Shown: positions 44,971 to 58,100 of the stretch, one piece after another
How the letters are laid out: the number at the start of each line of letters is the position of its first letter
How positions within the stretch are numbered: position 1 is the stretch's first letter
Assembly: GCF_964340395.1 (NCBI RefSeq)
Contig: NC_135558.1
Coordinates: forward strand, 19,583,371-19,647,370
Origin: Glandiceps talaboti
Lineage: Eukaryota > Hemichordata > Enteropneusta > Spengelidae
DNA length: 64,000 nt
Direction: 5' to 3'
Translations under genes and position numbers: made by a program
The notes under the pieces: generated by a model
The model's database searches: none
What the model was told of the DNA's origin: nothing
The model's input: only the letters and a program-made list of their open reading frames with translations

Positions 44971-46030
44971 ACAAATGTATTGTTTCTATGTCATCTCTGG
45001 GCCGCCGTACAGGTGTATCTTCTTACAGTTCAAGAAAAGAGTGTCGAAATTTGGTGAGTTTTTCCAAATTTAACTAAAGGGACATTAACCTTTAACACGG
45101 TGCCCCAAATTACACTGTGATATAACTGATCCTGCTTGCAGACGGTGTGTAAGCGGGACCTGTACTCCGTCAGCAGGCAATAATTATGCTGAAATAGTCC
45201 AGCTGTTAGACGGAGTAGGTCTGCCACGATTCTGACAACGTCCCTTTCCTTCTCACAGACAATGCCATGTCAGAATCGGGCGCCGTGCTCATTCTGCCAC
45301 CAGCAACAATAATACCTCCTTATGTAAAACATGTAACGTATAACTGTTCTTTTCATTTCAGTATACAAGATTCGATTGTGGGCAGACAGTTGATCTAGAT
45401 GGAATTACAATAATATATGCTTTATATTGTCTTGATGGGAATGCCATATTTTTATCATAAATATACTAATACGTGTACCATGATGAGCGTACATAGATTT
45501 TTGATGAATTCGACTAGGCTCATTATGACTGAATGTTCACGCATTGTAAAGAAGATAATAGTGATTATCATCACCATTTTCGTATTTCTCAAGATAATTG
45601 ATATAGTGTTCTGGAATTTTGACAAAATTTCTACTTGGTAAGATTTGTCAGGTCACGTGTCTTTAAAAGTGGTTCTTATGAACATGTTCAAACGATCCAT
45701 TTGTTGGTATATGGTAAGAGAGATGGTAAGTCGATTATAAGTTCTATTCATTTCTATACAAGCTGCTTGCTTGAATAATATTACAAAACTCTTATAATAT
45801 CACATCCAAAAATAAAATACAAGTAGTTTGTTAAAATAAGGAAACAATGAAATTAAGAGGAAGCAAAACTGAAATCTGAAAAAACCCCGGATAAAAATGG
45901 TCTCTGAATGATTGGATCAAATCAAGTCTTCTGTTTCTTGCTTTGTGTACTTTGACTGCTGTACGTAGCCTTTACCTATTCAAGTTTTACTGCATCCTCT
46001 CAGGTTGCAAGGCAGATTGGTGGTGATGCA
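44971..46030. other. No gene seen
   Basis: Unique sequence without recognisable coding content. A small inverted pair (ACTCCGTCAGCAG near 45,155 and CTGTTAGACGGAGT near 45,203) is the only structure noted. Confidence 0.5.
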
Positions 46031-46033
46031 CTT

Positions 46034-46103
46034 ACATACATACATACACACATACATACATACATACATACATATACATACATCCATCCATACATACATA
46101 CAT
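46034..46103. repeat. (CATA)n microsatellite
   Basis: CATACATA tract with CATC interruptions. Confidence 0.9.
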
Positions 46104-48190
46104 TGTTATGTTATGGTTGTTTGATCATACCTCCAGTAATTGTAATAGGGGGAAGCCATCTTGGTTTCTCGCGGGGTGTATGTTTCAAGTTGTATTCTTT
46201 TATGGTAACTATAGTTACACACATTTATAGTTTTCCAACCAAATCTCATATTATTATTAGGAGGGAGCATTTGTTACAACAACGATTGCCGCTATTTACT
46301 GTTTCCATGGCAACCAATGTGACAACAAGATACCATAAATACCCATTGAAATACATTGGAATGCATTGTAACCATGCGACTTTGATGTAAAATATATGAA
46401 AAGTTTGTATGGCGACCCCATTTTTTCATCTATTTGATGAATGAATAGGTTTATCTTTCGTCAAGTTATTTCAAAAAGTTAAAAGGAGAAATAGCAAAAA
46501 ATTTGAAAAAAAATATGGCAATTTTCTTTTTTGATTGTTAATCTTGAAATAAACACAAATATTCCTATTATTTGACATGAATATAAACACCATATTAATA
46601 AAAAAATCAAAATGACCTGAAAAAAATTATATTCATGCAAATATGATATTGTCAGGGATTCATTTACTGACAACATGCTTTTTTCGAACGAAACCAAGAC
46701 AACTCTAGAGGGCGCCCTAGACTGTGGACCCCCATTTTTGCCATCCAAAGATATAAATCTCCCATCATGGACTACCACTGGTACAAATTTGAAAGTGATC
46801 CGATGACTTTTAAATGGCCCAATGTCAAGCTCAACAAGTGTTAATTGATTTTAAAATGTTGTATGAATGCAACGAACGTCACGTGGTGCATGGTTACATT
46901 ACCTCATATATCATTTGGTACTTTTTTTTTAAACTGTAGATCGTTTGAAAAGCATGACGTGTCATTTCTTTCAAAGATCTATATTTAGGTAGCTGTACGA
47001 CAAATCCTAACCCTCACCCCTAGATCAGCAGAAAATACTTCATGTTTTTGTTGTTGTTGTTAACGTTGTTACTGCTGCTGCTTGGATCTAACCTGACACA
47101 TTCAACCGACAAACAAGTATTTTGATGGCAGATTCACACACCTGTAACTATGGTCTAAAAGGGACACTGTCGATAGAGTACATTCCCTTCGACCGTAAAA
47201 TACTCAACACCAGACACATGAACCCAGAAAAGAGGTCAAGACTGACCATCCAGTATGGTGTGTGCTTACTGGGCAAACGTACAGCGTTTAAATGAAAACA
47301 ACGAGATATTTGATAAGTGATAAACTTACCTTATCAGTTCTGACCCTGTGAATCGCATTTACTTGCTAATGCAATAGAACGTGCATAAATCAGTCCAAAG
47401 GTGCCTGGGTAGTTGCATGTGTAGACTGTTCGACCCTATCTACCCAATATCCTCTACAAGCCAACCAGAGTGGGTTGCAGCCAATCAAAGTAAATGTCAT
47501 TATGCTCTAAAAAGTGTCAAACTGACCATGTGATGATGTCAGCCTTTCAATGTTGATTTCTGACACCAGCCACCTAATGGTACGTCAATAGTAACATAAG
47601 TTTTCAGATAGTCTGGTATTTTATCAAGTACAAACACTAAACAAGTATCACCAAGACAACACTCGTTTTTAACAAAACAAGCAGAATCTATTGTGTCTGA
47701 TTCTTTTTGAATCTACATAGTTGGAACTGCTAATCCCAAGTTCACTAACTGCACAGATCTGGGTTGATCTTTTACGGGTTTTCTAGGACCAAGTTATTCT
47801 AATGTTATTATTATCTGAATGTGTTATGTTGCATACCTTGCGGTGTTTGTACAATTTGGGATTCATATTTGCAGTATTTAAAACTACCGAGAATAAGGGA
47901 TGTCTAGATTTCTGTTCAATTTATGAGAAACAGGAAAATGTCCAACCCTGGAAATGTTACATCATTAACTCATAGCAGGATATTTTGACGGTTTTATACA
48001 TAATATAAATTACTTCAACAAACTTAAAGCAAGAAACTAAATTTTGCCTGTTCGTTACATGTTGGTTTTTTGTATTACAGATGTACAAGAAGACAAGCCA
48101 GAGACATTTGACAAATACACATTTATTTACATTCACATAATTCCTTGTCAAAACTGACGACATCCATTCAAGATTTCATGGAAAATACAT
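46104..48190. other. No gene seen
   Basis: Unique AT-rich sequence. Open frames are short, without recognisable domains. The GC-rich palindromic word AGGGCGCCCT at about 46,709-46,718 stands out. Confidence 0.5.
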
Positions 48191-48199
48191 TACTGGGTA

Positions 48200-49303
48200 C
48201 AATATGGTGAATGGCTTGGTCCAATACAATGAATGGCATACAGATCCATTTGTAACATTGATTCACACACTTGGTTACAATGTGTTGAATGGCTTGATCA
48301 GATGAAATGATTGTCATACTATAGGTAAAATATGGTGAATGGTGTGATTAGATAAAATGAATGCCCTACTATAGGTACAATATGATGAATGGATTGAGAT
48401 GAAAAGACTCCTGTACTATACAAAAGGTAGAATGTGATGAATGGATTGATGAGATGAAATGACTGCTTTACTATAGGATACAACATGATGAATGACTTGA
48501 TCAGATGAAATGAAAGCCATACTATTGGTACAATATGATGAATGGTTTGATCAGATGAAATGACTGCCACACTATTGGTACAACATGGCGAATGGCTTGA
48601 TCAGATGAAATGACTGCCATACTATTGGTACAACATGGTGAATGGCTTGATCAGATGAAATGACTGCCATAATATTGGTACAACATGGCGAATGGCTTGA
48701 TCAGATGAAATGACTGCCATACTATTGGTACAACATGGTGAATGGCTTGATCAGATGAAATGACTGCCATACTATTGGTACAACATGGTGAATGGCTTGA
48801 TCAGATGAAATGACTGCCATACTATTGGTACAACATGGTGAATGGCTTGATCAGATGAAATGACTGCCATACTATTGGTACAACATGGTGAATGGCTTGA
48901 TCAGATGAAATGACTGCCATAATATTGGTACAACATGGTGAATGGCTTGATCAGATGAAATGACTGCCATACTATTGGTACAACATGGTGAATGGCTTGA
49001 TCAGATGAAATGACTGCCATACTATTGGTACAACATGGTGAATGGCTTGATCAGATGAAATGACTGCCATAATATTGGTACAACATGGCGAATGGCTTGA
49101 TCAGATGAAATGACTGCCATACTATTGGTACAACATGGTGAATGGCTTGATCAGATGAAATGACTGCCATACTATTGGTACAACATGGTGAATGGCTTGA
49201 TCAGATGAAATGACTGCCATAATATTGGTACAACATGGCGAATGGCTTGATCAGATGAAATGACTGCCATACTATTGGTACAACATGGTGAATGGCTTGA
49301 TCA
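48200..49303. repeat. 50-bp minisatellite (about 22 repeats)
   Basis: Exact 50-bp period with CAACATGGTGAATGGCTTGA, TCAGATGAAATGACTGCC and ATACTATTGGTA. Repeats left of ~48,540 are degenerate; those to the right are nearly identical. Two diagnostic variants (AATATTGG and CATGGCG) recur at 150-bp steps in the right part (48,921, 49,071, 49,221), so a three-repeat higher-order unit is spreading. The period is not a multiple of 3, so it is not coding. Confidence 0.95.
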
Positions 49304-49990
49304 AATTTGGTTTGTACTACCTAAGACTACATTCCATATTCTAACTTTTTCAGTGAAAAATTTGTGATTGCACATTTCACTTGTGTCAAATTTAGATGAC
49401 AAACATTAACCATGGAATTACATAGTTTTGGGATAAAATTCCAATGAATTCAAACACACAATTATCACCAACTGATGTGGCAACTTGATCTAAACACCTA
49501 AGTGCTTTATGGTCATATTTTACAAACACTCAACTCAATCCACCCGTTATAAAATGGACTGTCCTGTACTACATAAGTAAGAATGAACCATTCTGTAATC
49601 AGAGGGGGGATGCAGTGTAAGATTCTTGAACAGTTATAGCCTATCTACAGGTATTGGCTCGAGTTTGTCGTCTTCTTCACAAGGATTAGACTGTAAAATG
49701 CCGTTGAGGGCGTCCTTACAATCTCTTCCCCCTGTTTGTGGCTAGGGAGAAGAGCGCCCTCAGCGGCCGAGCTTTTAGTCTATATACAGAAAAGCAAACA
49801 CACTATTTGGGACAATGCATGGAGACAGGCTAGATTTCAGTAGTATACAGTAAAATCATATCGACTTGCCAAACAACATTTCTTGATCTGGTGTTAAAAT
49901 CACCACTTAGAAGAAACTGACTTTCCCTGTTCTGAAACTTCACTTGCTCTATGTATATTTATACTAGTATGAAATGTCCACAGAGCAACT
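49304..49990. other. No gene seen; CG-rich inverted motif pair
   Basis: CCGTTGAGGGCG (49,701-49,712) and its inverted near-copy CGCCCTCAGCGG (about 49,755-49,766) enclose ~42 bp that also contains CTCTTCCCC/GGGAGAAGAG. Either a small hairpin or two facing protein-binding sites. Confidence 0.45.
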
Positions 49991-50004
49991 GAATCATGTA
50001 GGAA

Positions 50005-50312
50005 CACACACACACACACACACATACATACATACATACATACACACACATGTACATACATACATACACACATACATACAAATACATACATATACATACA
50101 TACATACAAAATGTACACATACACATGTACATGCATACATACATACATCCATACATATACATACACACCGACAGACAGACAGACATGTGGTACACAAATA
50201 TACACACACATACATACAGACAGACAGACACAGACATACATACATACATACATACATACAGACAGACAGACACACACTTATGCACACATATGTACACATA
50301 TACACACAGACA
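50005..50312. repeat. Compound CA / CATA / CAGA microsatellite
   Basis: About 300 bp of interleaved (CA)n, (CATA)n and (CAGA)n. It is open in nearly all frames because of its low complexity; no gene. Confidence 0.95.
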
Positions 50313-50419
50313 GACACAGAGGGAGAAAGATACATGCTACTTTGGCAAGTTGACAGACTTTGGTAGCAGTAGTGGGGTGGGGAAAACACCACCAAATAGT
50401 CACAGACATCGATTATAGT

Positions 50420-52149
50420 ACTACAAATTTTAAGTTTCTAATTCCAATGTACAACAAGACTAATATTTGCTAATATACAGCAACAGATACTATGCATCCA
50501 TAAGGAATTGTATTATAGTGTTAGTAACACATTTGACATGATCAACCTTTGACATGACTGAGAGTAAGTTGAACAATGTTAGAGTGGCACAAGGTCTTCA
50601 CCAGATATTACTTTGTCACACAATGAAATCTCAGACTGAGGTAATTTTTTCTTACTTCAAGTTCATCATTTTATCAATTTTCATAATTTCACACATCATT
50701 TTATCACTTCTGTCTGACAGACGACACTTTTTAGAATTGTTCATTCATCGGTACCATACCTAGTTTTCATGTGAAAGCTGCTGATTGGTTGAAAACAACC
50801 ACTGTTATCAGGTTCTCTGTTTTCTCGGCCAATAACTGTTGCTTTTTTAACATTCTCGTGCTGCACTGCAGCCTGAATTTTTCAAGAATTCTTTGAGGTA
50901 TGGAAGAAGTTCACAACATTCTTATAATTTTAAAATTGTGAGAAAGTAAACTTCTGAGTAATTCTTGGTGATTTGGAGGCAAATAAATCTGGTAAGACTT
51001 GTCATTTGACAGTTACAATACAACGCTGGTAATCGAACCTTCAGTTTTCTTTAGAGGCAAACTAAATATACTGTTCTTCCATTTGGCAGGGTTACACAAG
51101 TGGGTGATAGCGTTCCAATGAACATCCATTCAATCGCTTATCACAGTTGTATCAACATATTGCGACAATAGTTTTAGTTTGTGTCATTCTTAGAAAACTG
51201 AAGACTCAAATACCAGAGTTACGTACAATAACACTATGATCTTGACTACAAATGATTTCAGAGAGGCTATATAATGTAAACTAAAGACCGAGATCATTGC
51301 AATCTAATTTACAGTGTGTAGGTAGCTACAGGGTGTCAAAAACTTTCTCTGAATTCTGAAAACATACAGCACTGGCAAGGATAGCATGGTGGTTGCTTTG
51401 TAGATGTAAATTATTGTAATCTAATTTTATGTCTACATAAACACAGAAACCATCACAGTTAAAATAACTACATTGATTCACTGCATGAAAGGGTGGCATT
51501 TTTAGGTTTCGTATACATGATGGCCACACAACGGAATTGCTGCAATTCCAGATTTGGTGCAATTCTATAGTGTGACTGTCAAGTATACGGAACCGCAAAT
51601 GCAGTGACTGTAGAAATTGACTTCACTGTGGATGTAATGTTGGCCACACAGCACTCCATCAGGAAATAAGTTCAACACATAGAGATAATTAATGAGATAT
51701 CACAAACTTGGCAGTGACATATACATATCACATCTAGTGCTTTACATGTACAGCAATAATTTATCATGTAACAGTTCATGGTTTCATGAACTGAAATGAT
51801 AAAGTCATAAACAAAAAGGAGTGCTGGCATCAATCATTAATATTTATCTACGGGGTGAAAGTTACAAGCTCATGTAAGACTGTGTGGTTAACATCAAAGA
51901 CAAAAGAAACAGGGTGCTTGCTACAAATAACATCAATAACCAACTTCATACGACTGTAGTTTCTTTGTTTATATATGTCTACAGTGCAAACACCACATTA
52001 TACTTGCCAGCACTGTATGACTTTTACATCTAATTTTTGGTCACCCTGTAGAAATAAGTCTTTTTGGTGCGCACTTTGTCATCACCATGTTGTGAACATA
52101 TTTACAAGTCTGGAAACGCGTTTCAGAGTACAGAGACAGAGAGTAGAGA
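50420..52149 (-). other. Downstream flank of MAP2K7, probably including its 3' UTR
   Basis: Follows the MAP2K7 stop codon on the minus strand. No coding exon recognised. I could not place a convincing poly(A) signal. Confidence 0.4.
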
Positions 52150-55100
52150 CTACAGTGGCCTGGGACTGTTTGTTGCAGCCATAACTTCAGCAAACCACGA
52201 TCCCACGTTGACGTTCATAACTTCATACCTTTTGATGAAGTGGTGTTCCAGAAGTTGCTTGTATTTGGGCCTCTTAGTGTAGTCTTTTATTAAACTAGAG
52301 AGAAGAAATGTAAACAAATGGTCAAAATCTTTTCTTTCTTTCTTTTCTTTTTTTCGGGGGGTGGGGGGGGGGGGGGTGGAGAGGCTGTGGGCATGTCAAA
52401 ATAATCTCTATGGACTAAATATAAATTTTTTCAGACTGTGACTTGTTGTACAGCAGATAGGAACAACTTAAAAACAAGGGGGGAAGGAGGGGAGGGGAAT
52501 AAGCTGAACTTTACTACCAAGGTGAAAGTTTACTTGTACGCCACGAAATATAAAAAAAATTGGATAATTTGCATATTTTTGCCAAAAATGCCGGATGTGA
52601 TATCAGATTTAAAGATTTATCGCTGTTTGGTTGAAAATGATGAATTTGTCGGTATTCTCATAATCAGGTCTAACACTGTTACACAACTGTGACACAAAAA
52701 AATGACACAAATTAACCATTTATTCTAAAGATCCAAGACTTTATTTTGTTGAAATGTTGGTTTTAATAATGACAATACAATCAAATGACTTACCAATCTG
52801 AAACAAACGATGTAAAGTCCATTGAGAATTTAAAATCTCTAGGTAGTCTGGGAGGTTCTTCTTGTAATACTTTGGTTAAAACTTCAAAGTCTGTCTTGCA
52901 ATTTTTATATGGAAATTCTCCAGTGGCCATTTCAACCTGCAATGAAATAAAACAAATGAAATATAATATATATATAACAATGTTAAACTATTTCAGAGAA
53001 CAAAATGATGACTTCCTAAACTAGTACACACATTGCTGTCACAAACTTACCACTGATATTCTGAAACTAGTATTTATGTTGCTATGACAACAAACTTACC
53101 AGCGATATTCAGAGACTAGTACACACATTGCTATGACAACAACCTTACCAGCGATATTTGGAGACTAATGCCAACATTGCGAAGATAAACTTATCAGTTA
53201 TATTCCCATGATATTGATACAAATTAGTAACCATGTTGCTATGACAACAGACTTACCAGTGAGATTCCTAAACTAGTACCTGATGCTGCTATGACAACAG
53301 ATTTCCAGTGAAATTCACAAATTAGTATCCCTGTTGCTATGACAACACACTTACCAGTGAGATTCCTAAACTCCAAACATCTGCTCTTATATCATAACCT
53401 GGTTGAGTTGGATCGGGTGGATCTATCCTCTCAGGCTGAAAGGAAGACAGACAGAAAGAAGAACAAATATATCAGAAACCGATAGACACAGATTTGCATT
53501 CCTGATAAAAAAAAATATGAAAATTGTATATTGACATCAACCACACAGTAGAGGTCACTAGCCTCACTTTCAATCCCTTAATACCTCTGTTGTCATTTCC
53601 TGTATGACTATGTGAAAATTATATTGAATTCACTCACACTCTAGCAGTCACAAACCTCATCTTCAAATCCGATATACCTGTGATGTCACTTCCTGTCAGT
53701 ATGCAAATTGACATCACTTGCATGGTAGAGGTCACAAACCTCATCTTCAAATCCAATATACCTATGATGTCATTTCCTGTCAGTGTGCAAATTGACATCA
53801 CTTGCATGGTAGAGGTCACAAATCTCATCTTCAAATCCAATATACCTATGATGTCATTTCCTGTACGACTATATGCAAATGGTACATTGCACTACAATGA
53901 ATATGTTGTAAAATGATCACTTACCGCCATATAAGCTGCACAGCCAGCACTTCTCGTCTTTGCCTTAGAGTCCACTAACCTACCACTAATGCCAAAGTCA
54001 CAAAGTTTCACTGTGCCATTCTCATCTAGTAAAATATTGGAGGGCTTGACATCTGAAAAAAGAAACCCACATTTCATATTACGATAAGAAATGTTAGTGA
54101 CATTCACTTACATTGATTAATGGTGCCATTTGCATCATTTTACGACATAAGGTATAAATCTGTGTTTTGAGACACTACATGTACACTACCTCTTCATTTT
54201 TATGTAATGTAATTTCACAGGTCATTTTTATGTAATTTAATTTCACAGGTTGTCTTGCAATTTTAATTCATGTGTCCTTGTTTAGTGTGTGTTTGTTCAC
54301 AGATTTTTACAGATCCTGGACTATTTAGTGCAACGAAAACTTGATAAAACATTTGGTGTGAAACTAAGTCAAGAATTCAATCCACCCTTGTACTTATATA
54401 CTAAATGTAATATACCTTTATCTACATCATTTGATGACCTTTGACATGTAATAAATGACCTTTGACATGATGTGATGTAATAAATATTATATGACATAAT
54501 TATCATAAATAACCTTTGACACAATGTCATAAATGATCCTTGAAATCATGTAATAAATACAGAAAGAATGCCAAAATTTATTAAAAAAAAAAAAAAAATT
54601 TGTATATAGTAAGCACATGTGAACAATAGCCCACCAGAACATACATGATGGTCCAGTAGGCCAATCAAATGGTTCACCTATTTGACATGTAATCTATAAA
54701 CTTTGGCACTATGTAATGAATGATCTAAGTAAGTAACCTTTGAGATAAAGTAATGAATAACATTTTCATTTGACATAATGCAATAAATGACCTTTGACAC
54801 TGTCTAAATAAATGACCTTTGACACAATGACATAAATGACCTTTGACCTGCCACATATAACTTACCTCTGTGAATAACACCATGTCTTTCTTTTAAATAG
54901 TGAAGCGCCTTCACAATCTGTAAAGATAATCAAAGAATTGAATAAAAAAAACAACTAAATCAATCAATCAGTTTTGGAAATTGGATATATCTGTACAGTC
55001 ATATATTTTGTACATACCATGTATTATACACCCCAGTATTATGTATTACCTACATGTATATACCATGGTACATAATAATACACAGTAAAATATTTCAGGG

Positions 55101-58100
55101 TCCATACATTTATATACCCTGCATATACCTGGTATGTACCTGTATTTACATATAGGGCAGGTGACACATTTATATAATTATGTATATACCATGTATATAC
55201 CCTAGTAATATGTATTACCTATATGTATATACTATATCTATACTCAAGCATATTCATATAATATTATTATATATATGATATATACTGTGGTCCATACATA
55301 CATCTGTATTTATATATAATGTATATACCCCAGTATATGTATTCTGTATTTATGTTCGGTCAACCTAAATGCATGGAAGTAGTTCTTGTGAATTTAAACT
55401 GGTGATTTTTTTTACTTACTGCAACTGTCATTTTTCCTAGTATCCTTTCAGGGACTGGACCTTGCAGTCTTTTCATAAGTTTTTCAACACACGTTGCCAT
55501 TAGTTCCATGCATATCCAGACATCACTCTAGTAAATGGTAATACAGTACAATGTAGATAATTCATGAAGGAAAAGTATGGAAGTATGCTGTGTGAGGTTT
55601 TTGAACAGAGCGGAAACTGATTTCAACAAGTTATCACTTTTTAGAATTTTCTGATTGTTGTTTGTTGCAAAAAAGATTGATAATATATACATATTCTCTC
55701 CCACAAGTTATTAGTTACAAATGTAAACTTATACCTTGTGCCTGTAGAGTTCCACACAAAGTGAATCCCAAATGAAAACTTATACCCTGTGGAGTTCCGC
55801 ATGAAATGAAGCCCATGCAAATGAAAACTTATACCCACGTTGAGTCCAACGCGAAGTGAATCCCAAATTTTCTGATATCTCACCAACATCATCAACTTTT
55901 AATTCAGAAGTATTTCACCCCTGATGATACTGATGAGGTGTTGGCAAAAATTTGGATTGTGTGTCAACATTTCTTTTGACGCTGTGAGTAGAAATTTGTG
56001 TAACTAAATGTATAAACCCAGAATTCATGAACATTCATTTTCATAAATTATGTAACTTACCGGTGTAATTATGGCTCCTCTACATTGCACTATAAATGGA
56101 GAATCATGACTTTTTAATACTACATCTAAATCCATTAATATTCTCTTGTTTTCTTCTTTATTTCCAGACCTTCTCATTTGCTGAAAATCGGGGGAAAAAG
56201 AATAAATCAAAATAGATTCATGCCTAGGTACATGCATGCTAAAATATTTTGCTTGTGGACAAGCTGAAATGGAAGGGACATTGATTGAAGCATCACACAA
56301 AGTCATATTTCTGGTGTTTTCAAAACTGAAATGGGATATTGATAATAACACACATGATATAATAGTTATTACGAAAAACATACAGAAGGCATAAAATTTG
56401 TGTGGTTCTGATTACATTCGATTTTAAAATAGGTGGGGTAGGTAGATTTTTTTATTTTATTTTATGATTGGGCAAAGAATCCTACTGTGTTTATTGTGTC
56501 TCTGTTATTGTTAGTCTGGAGTTGAAATATGTCTATGTGTCAAAAACGTAATATCCCATTAGTGAAACAACAAACCGACATCATTTTAGCTGTAAACTGT
56601 TGTTAATCAAGTTCCGATTGTCTTTGAACTAGCTGCAAAATGGTATACCTATAACTATAGGGGTTTTAAAACATAAAATTCTCACAACACTGTTTACCAA
56701 AAAATCCATAATAATCAAGTAGATGGGAAAGTCCACTGTGTTAACGGGTAAGCTAAAATAGCTGAGCTATAGTAGAACAACACTTGCTCTCCTACAATGT
56801 TGAAATACTTACCTTTACTGCAATGACTTTTCCAGAGTCTTGATGCAGCATTTTAACAACATGTCCACAAGTACCATTGCCAATTTCTCCTAAATCTAGT
56901 AAATCAGTAGAACTTACAACATATTTCTACAGAAGGAAGTATAAATAACAACACACTATTATTACACATGTACCAGAGATTCCTTACACCAGTGTGCATA
57001 TGCATAGTACATGGTATTATATATAATTACGTACTTTGGATGACTTACACTTTGTGCTTGCATACTAGTGTTACTTGCAATGGCAATGCAATACCGAAAA
57101 CGTTGTTGTGCATCCATATGCAAATGACATGCAAATGAGCATACAATCAATGCCTGTACATGAAATCTCGTGATTGAACCATATCACTTTTATATAAAGT
57201 TGCTTTTTTGGATAATCATATTTACCTGTAATAATAACATAACCACGTGCTGCATGAGTGCCAGTGTAGGTGCTCAGTGGTATATACACTCATCATGCTT
57301 GCAGTATTTTCTCTTTACACTTACTTTCACTTGCCCAAAAAGACTAATAATTGAAAAGTCTCAAAGTGTCACATAATCCTCACAAAGTAATGACTGAAAC
57401 TTACTCTATCTTCAAATGTAAGTTTTCCCGTTTGTTTCATAATCTCTTGTAATTTCTGGTCTATATCAGCACTGGAAATAATCAGATAGAAATAAACATA
57501 ACGGGTATGAAAGTGAAACATATATGCTGGTCTATCTTACAAATGTAAATAATCAGATAGAAATACAGATATAGGGTATGAAAGTGAAACTTGTACATGT
57601 ATGCTGGTCTATCTTACAAATGTAGATCACCAAATAGAATGACACTTCTTGGACATGAAAGTGAAAGCATGTACATATATTCTGGTCTATGCCACAACTG
57701 TAGATCATTTCAGAAATAGCACTTACAGGGTATGAAAGTGAAACCAAGTTTTTCATAATAACTTTTCATAAAGATATACAAAGGTTGAAGAATTAAAGAA
57801 AGTTGAAGAATTGTCCAAATACTCAGTCAGATAAAAATATTGTAATCTGAGTTAACATAGATGGGGGGGGGGGGGGGTCAACTGGCTTACCAGGGAGTGG
57901 GGTAGTTAGCTGAAAACAAATGGGGAAAACATTCATGATATTTTTGATAGGCTCCTACAAGAAAAAAAAATCAGGAAAGCAGAAAGTGATGTGCCTACCC
58001 GTCAAGAGTTCTATGTTGATGAAATGGTGGTGATGGTCCTGGAAATATAAACTCTTTCCTTTTCTGTCTACCCTGTGAAGTTGCTGACCCATTACCTGAT

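Noticed and set aside
49900-50418. Cysteine/valine/tyrosine-rich and threonine/histidine-rich open frames
   Set aside because: Low-complexity CA/CATA/CAGA microsatellite.
53634-53916. Repeat peptides around 53,634-53,916
   Set aside because: An 84-bp intronic repeat between well-supported MAP2K7 exons 8 and 9.
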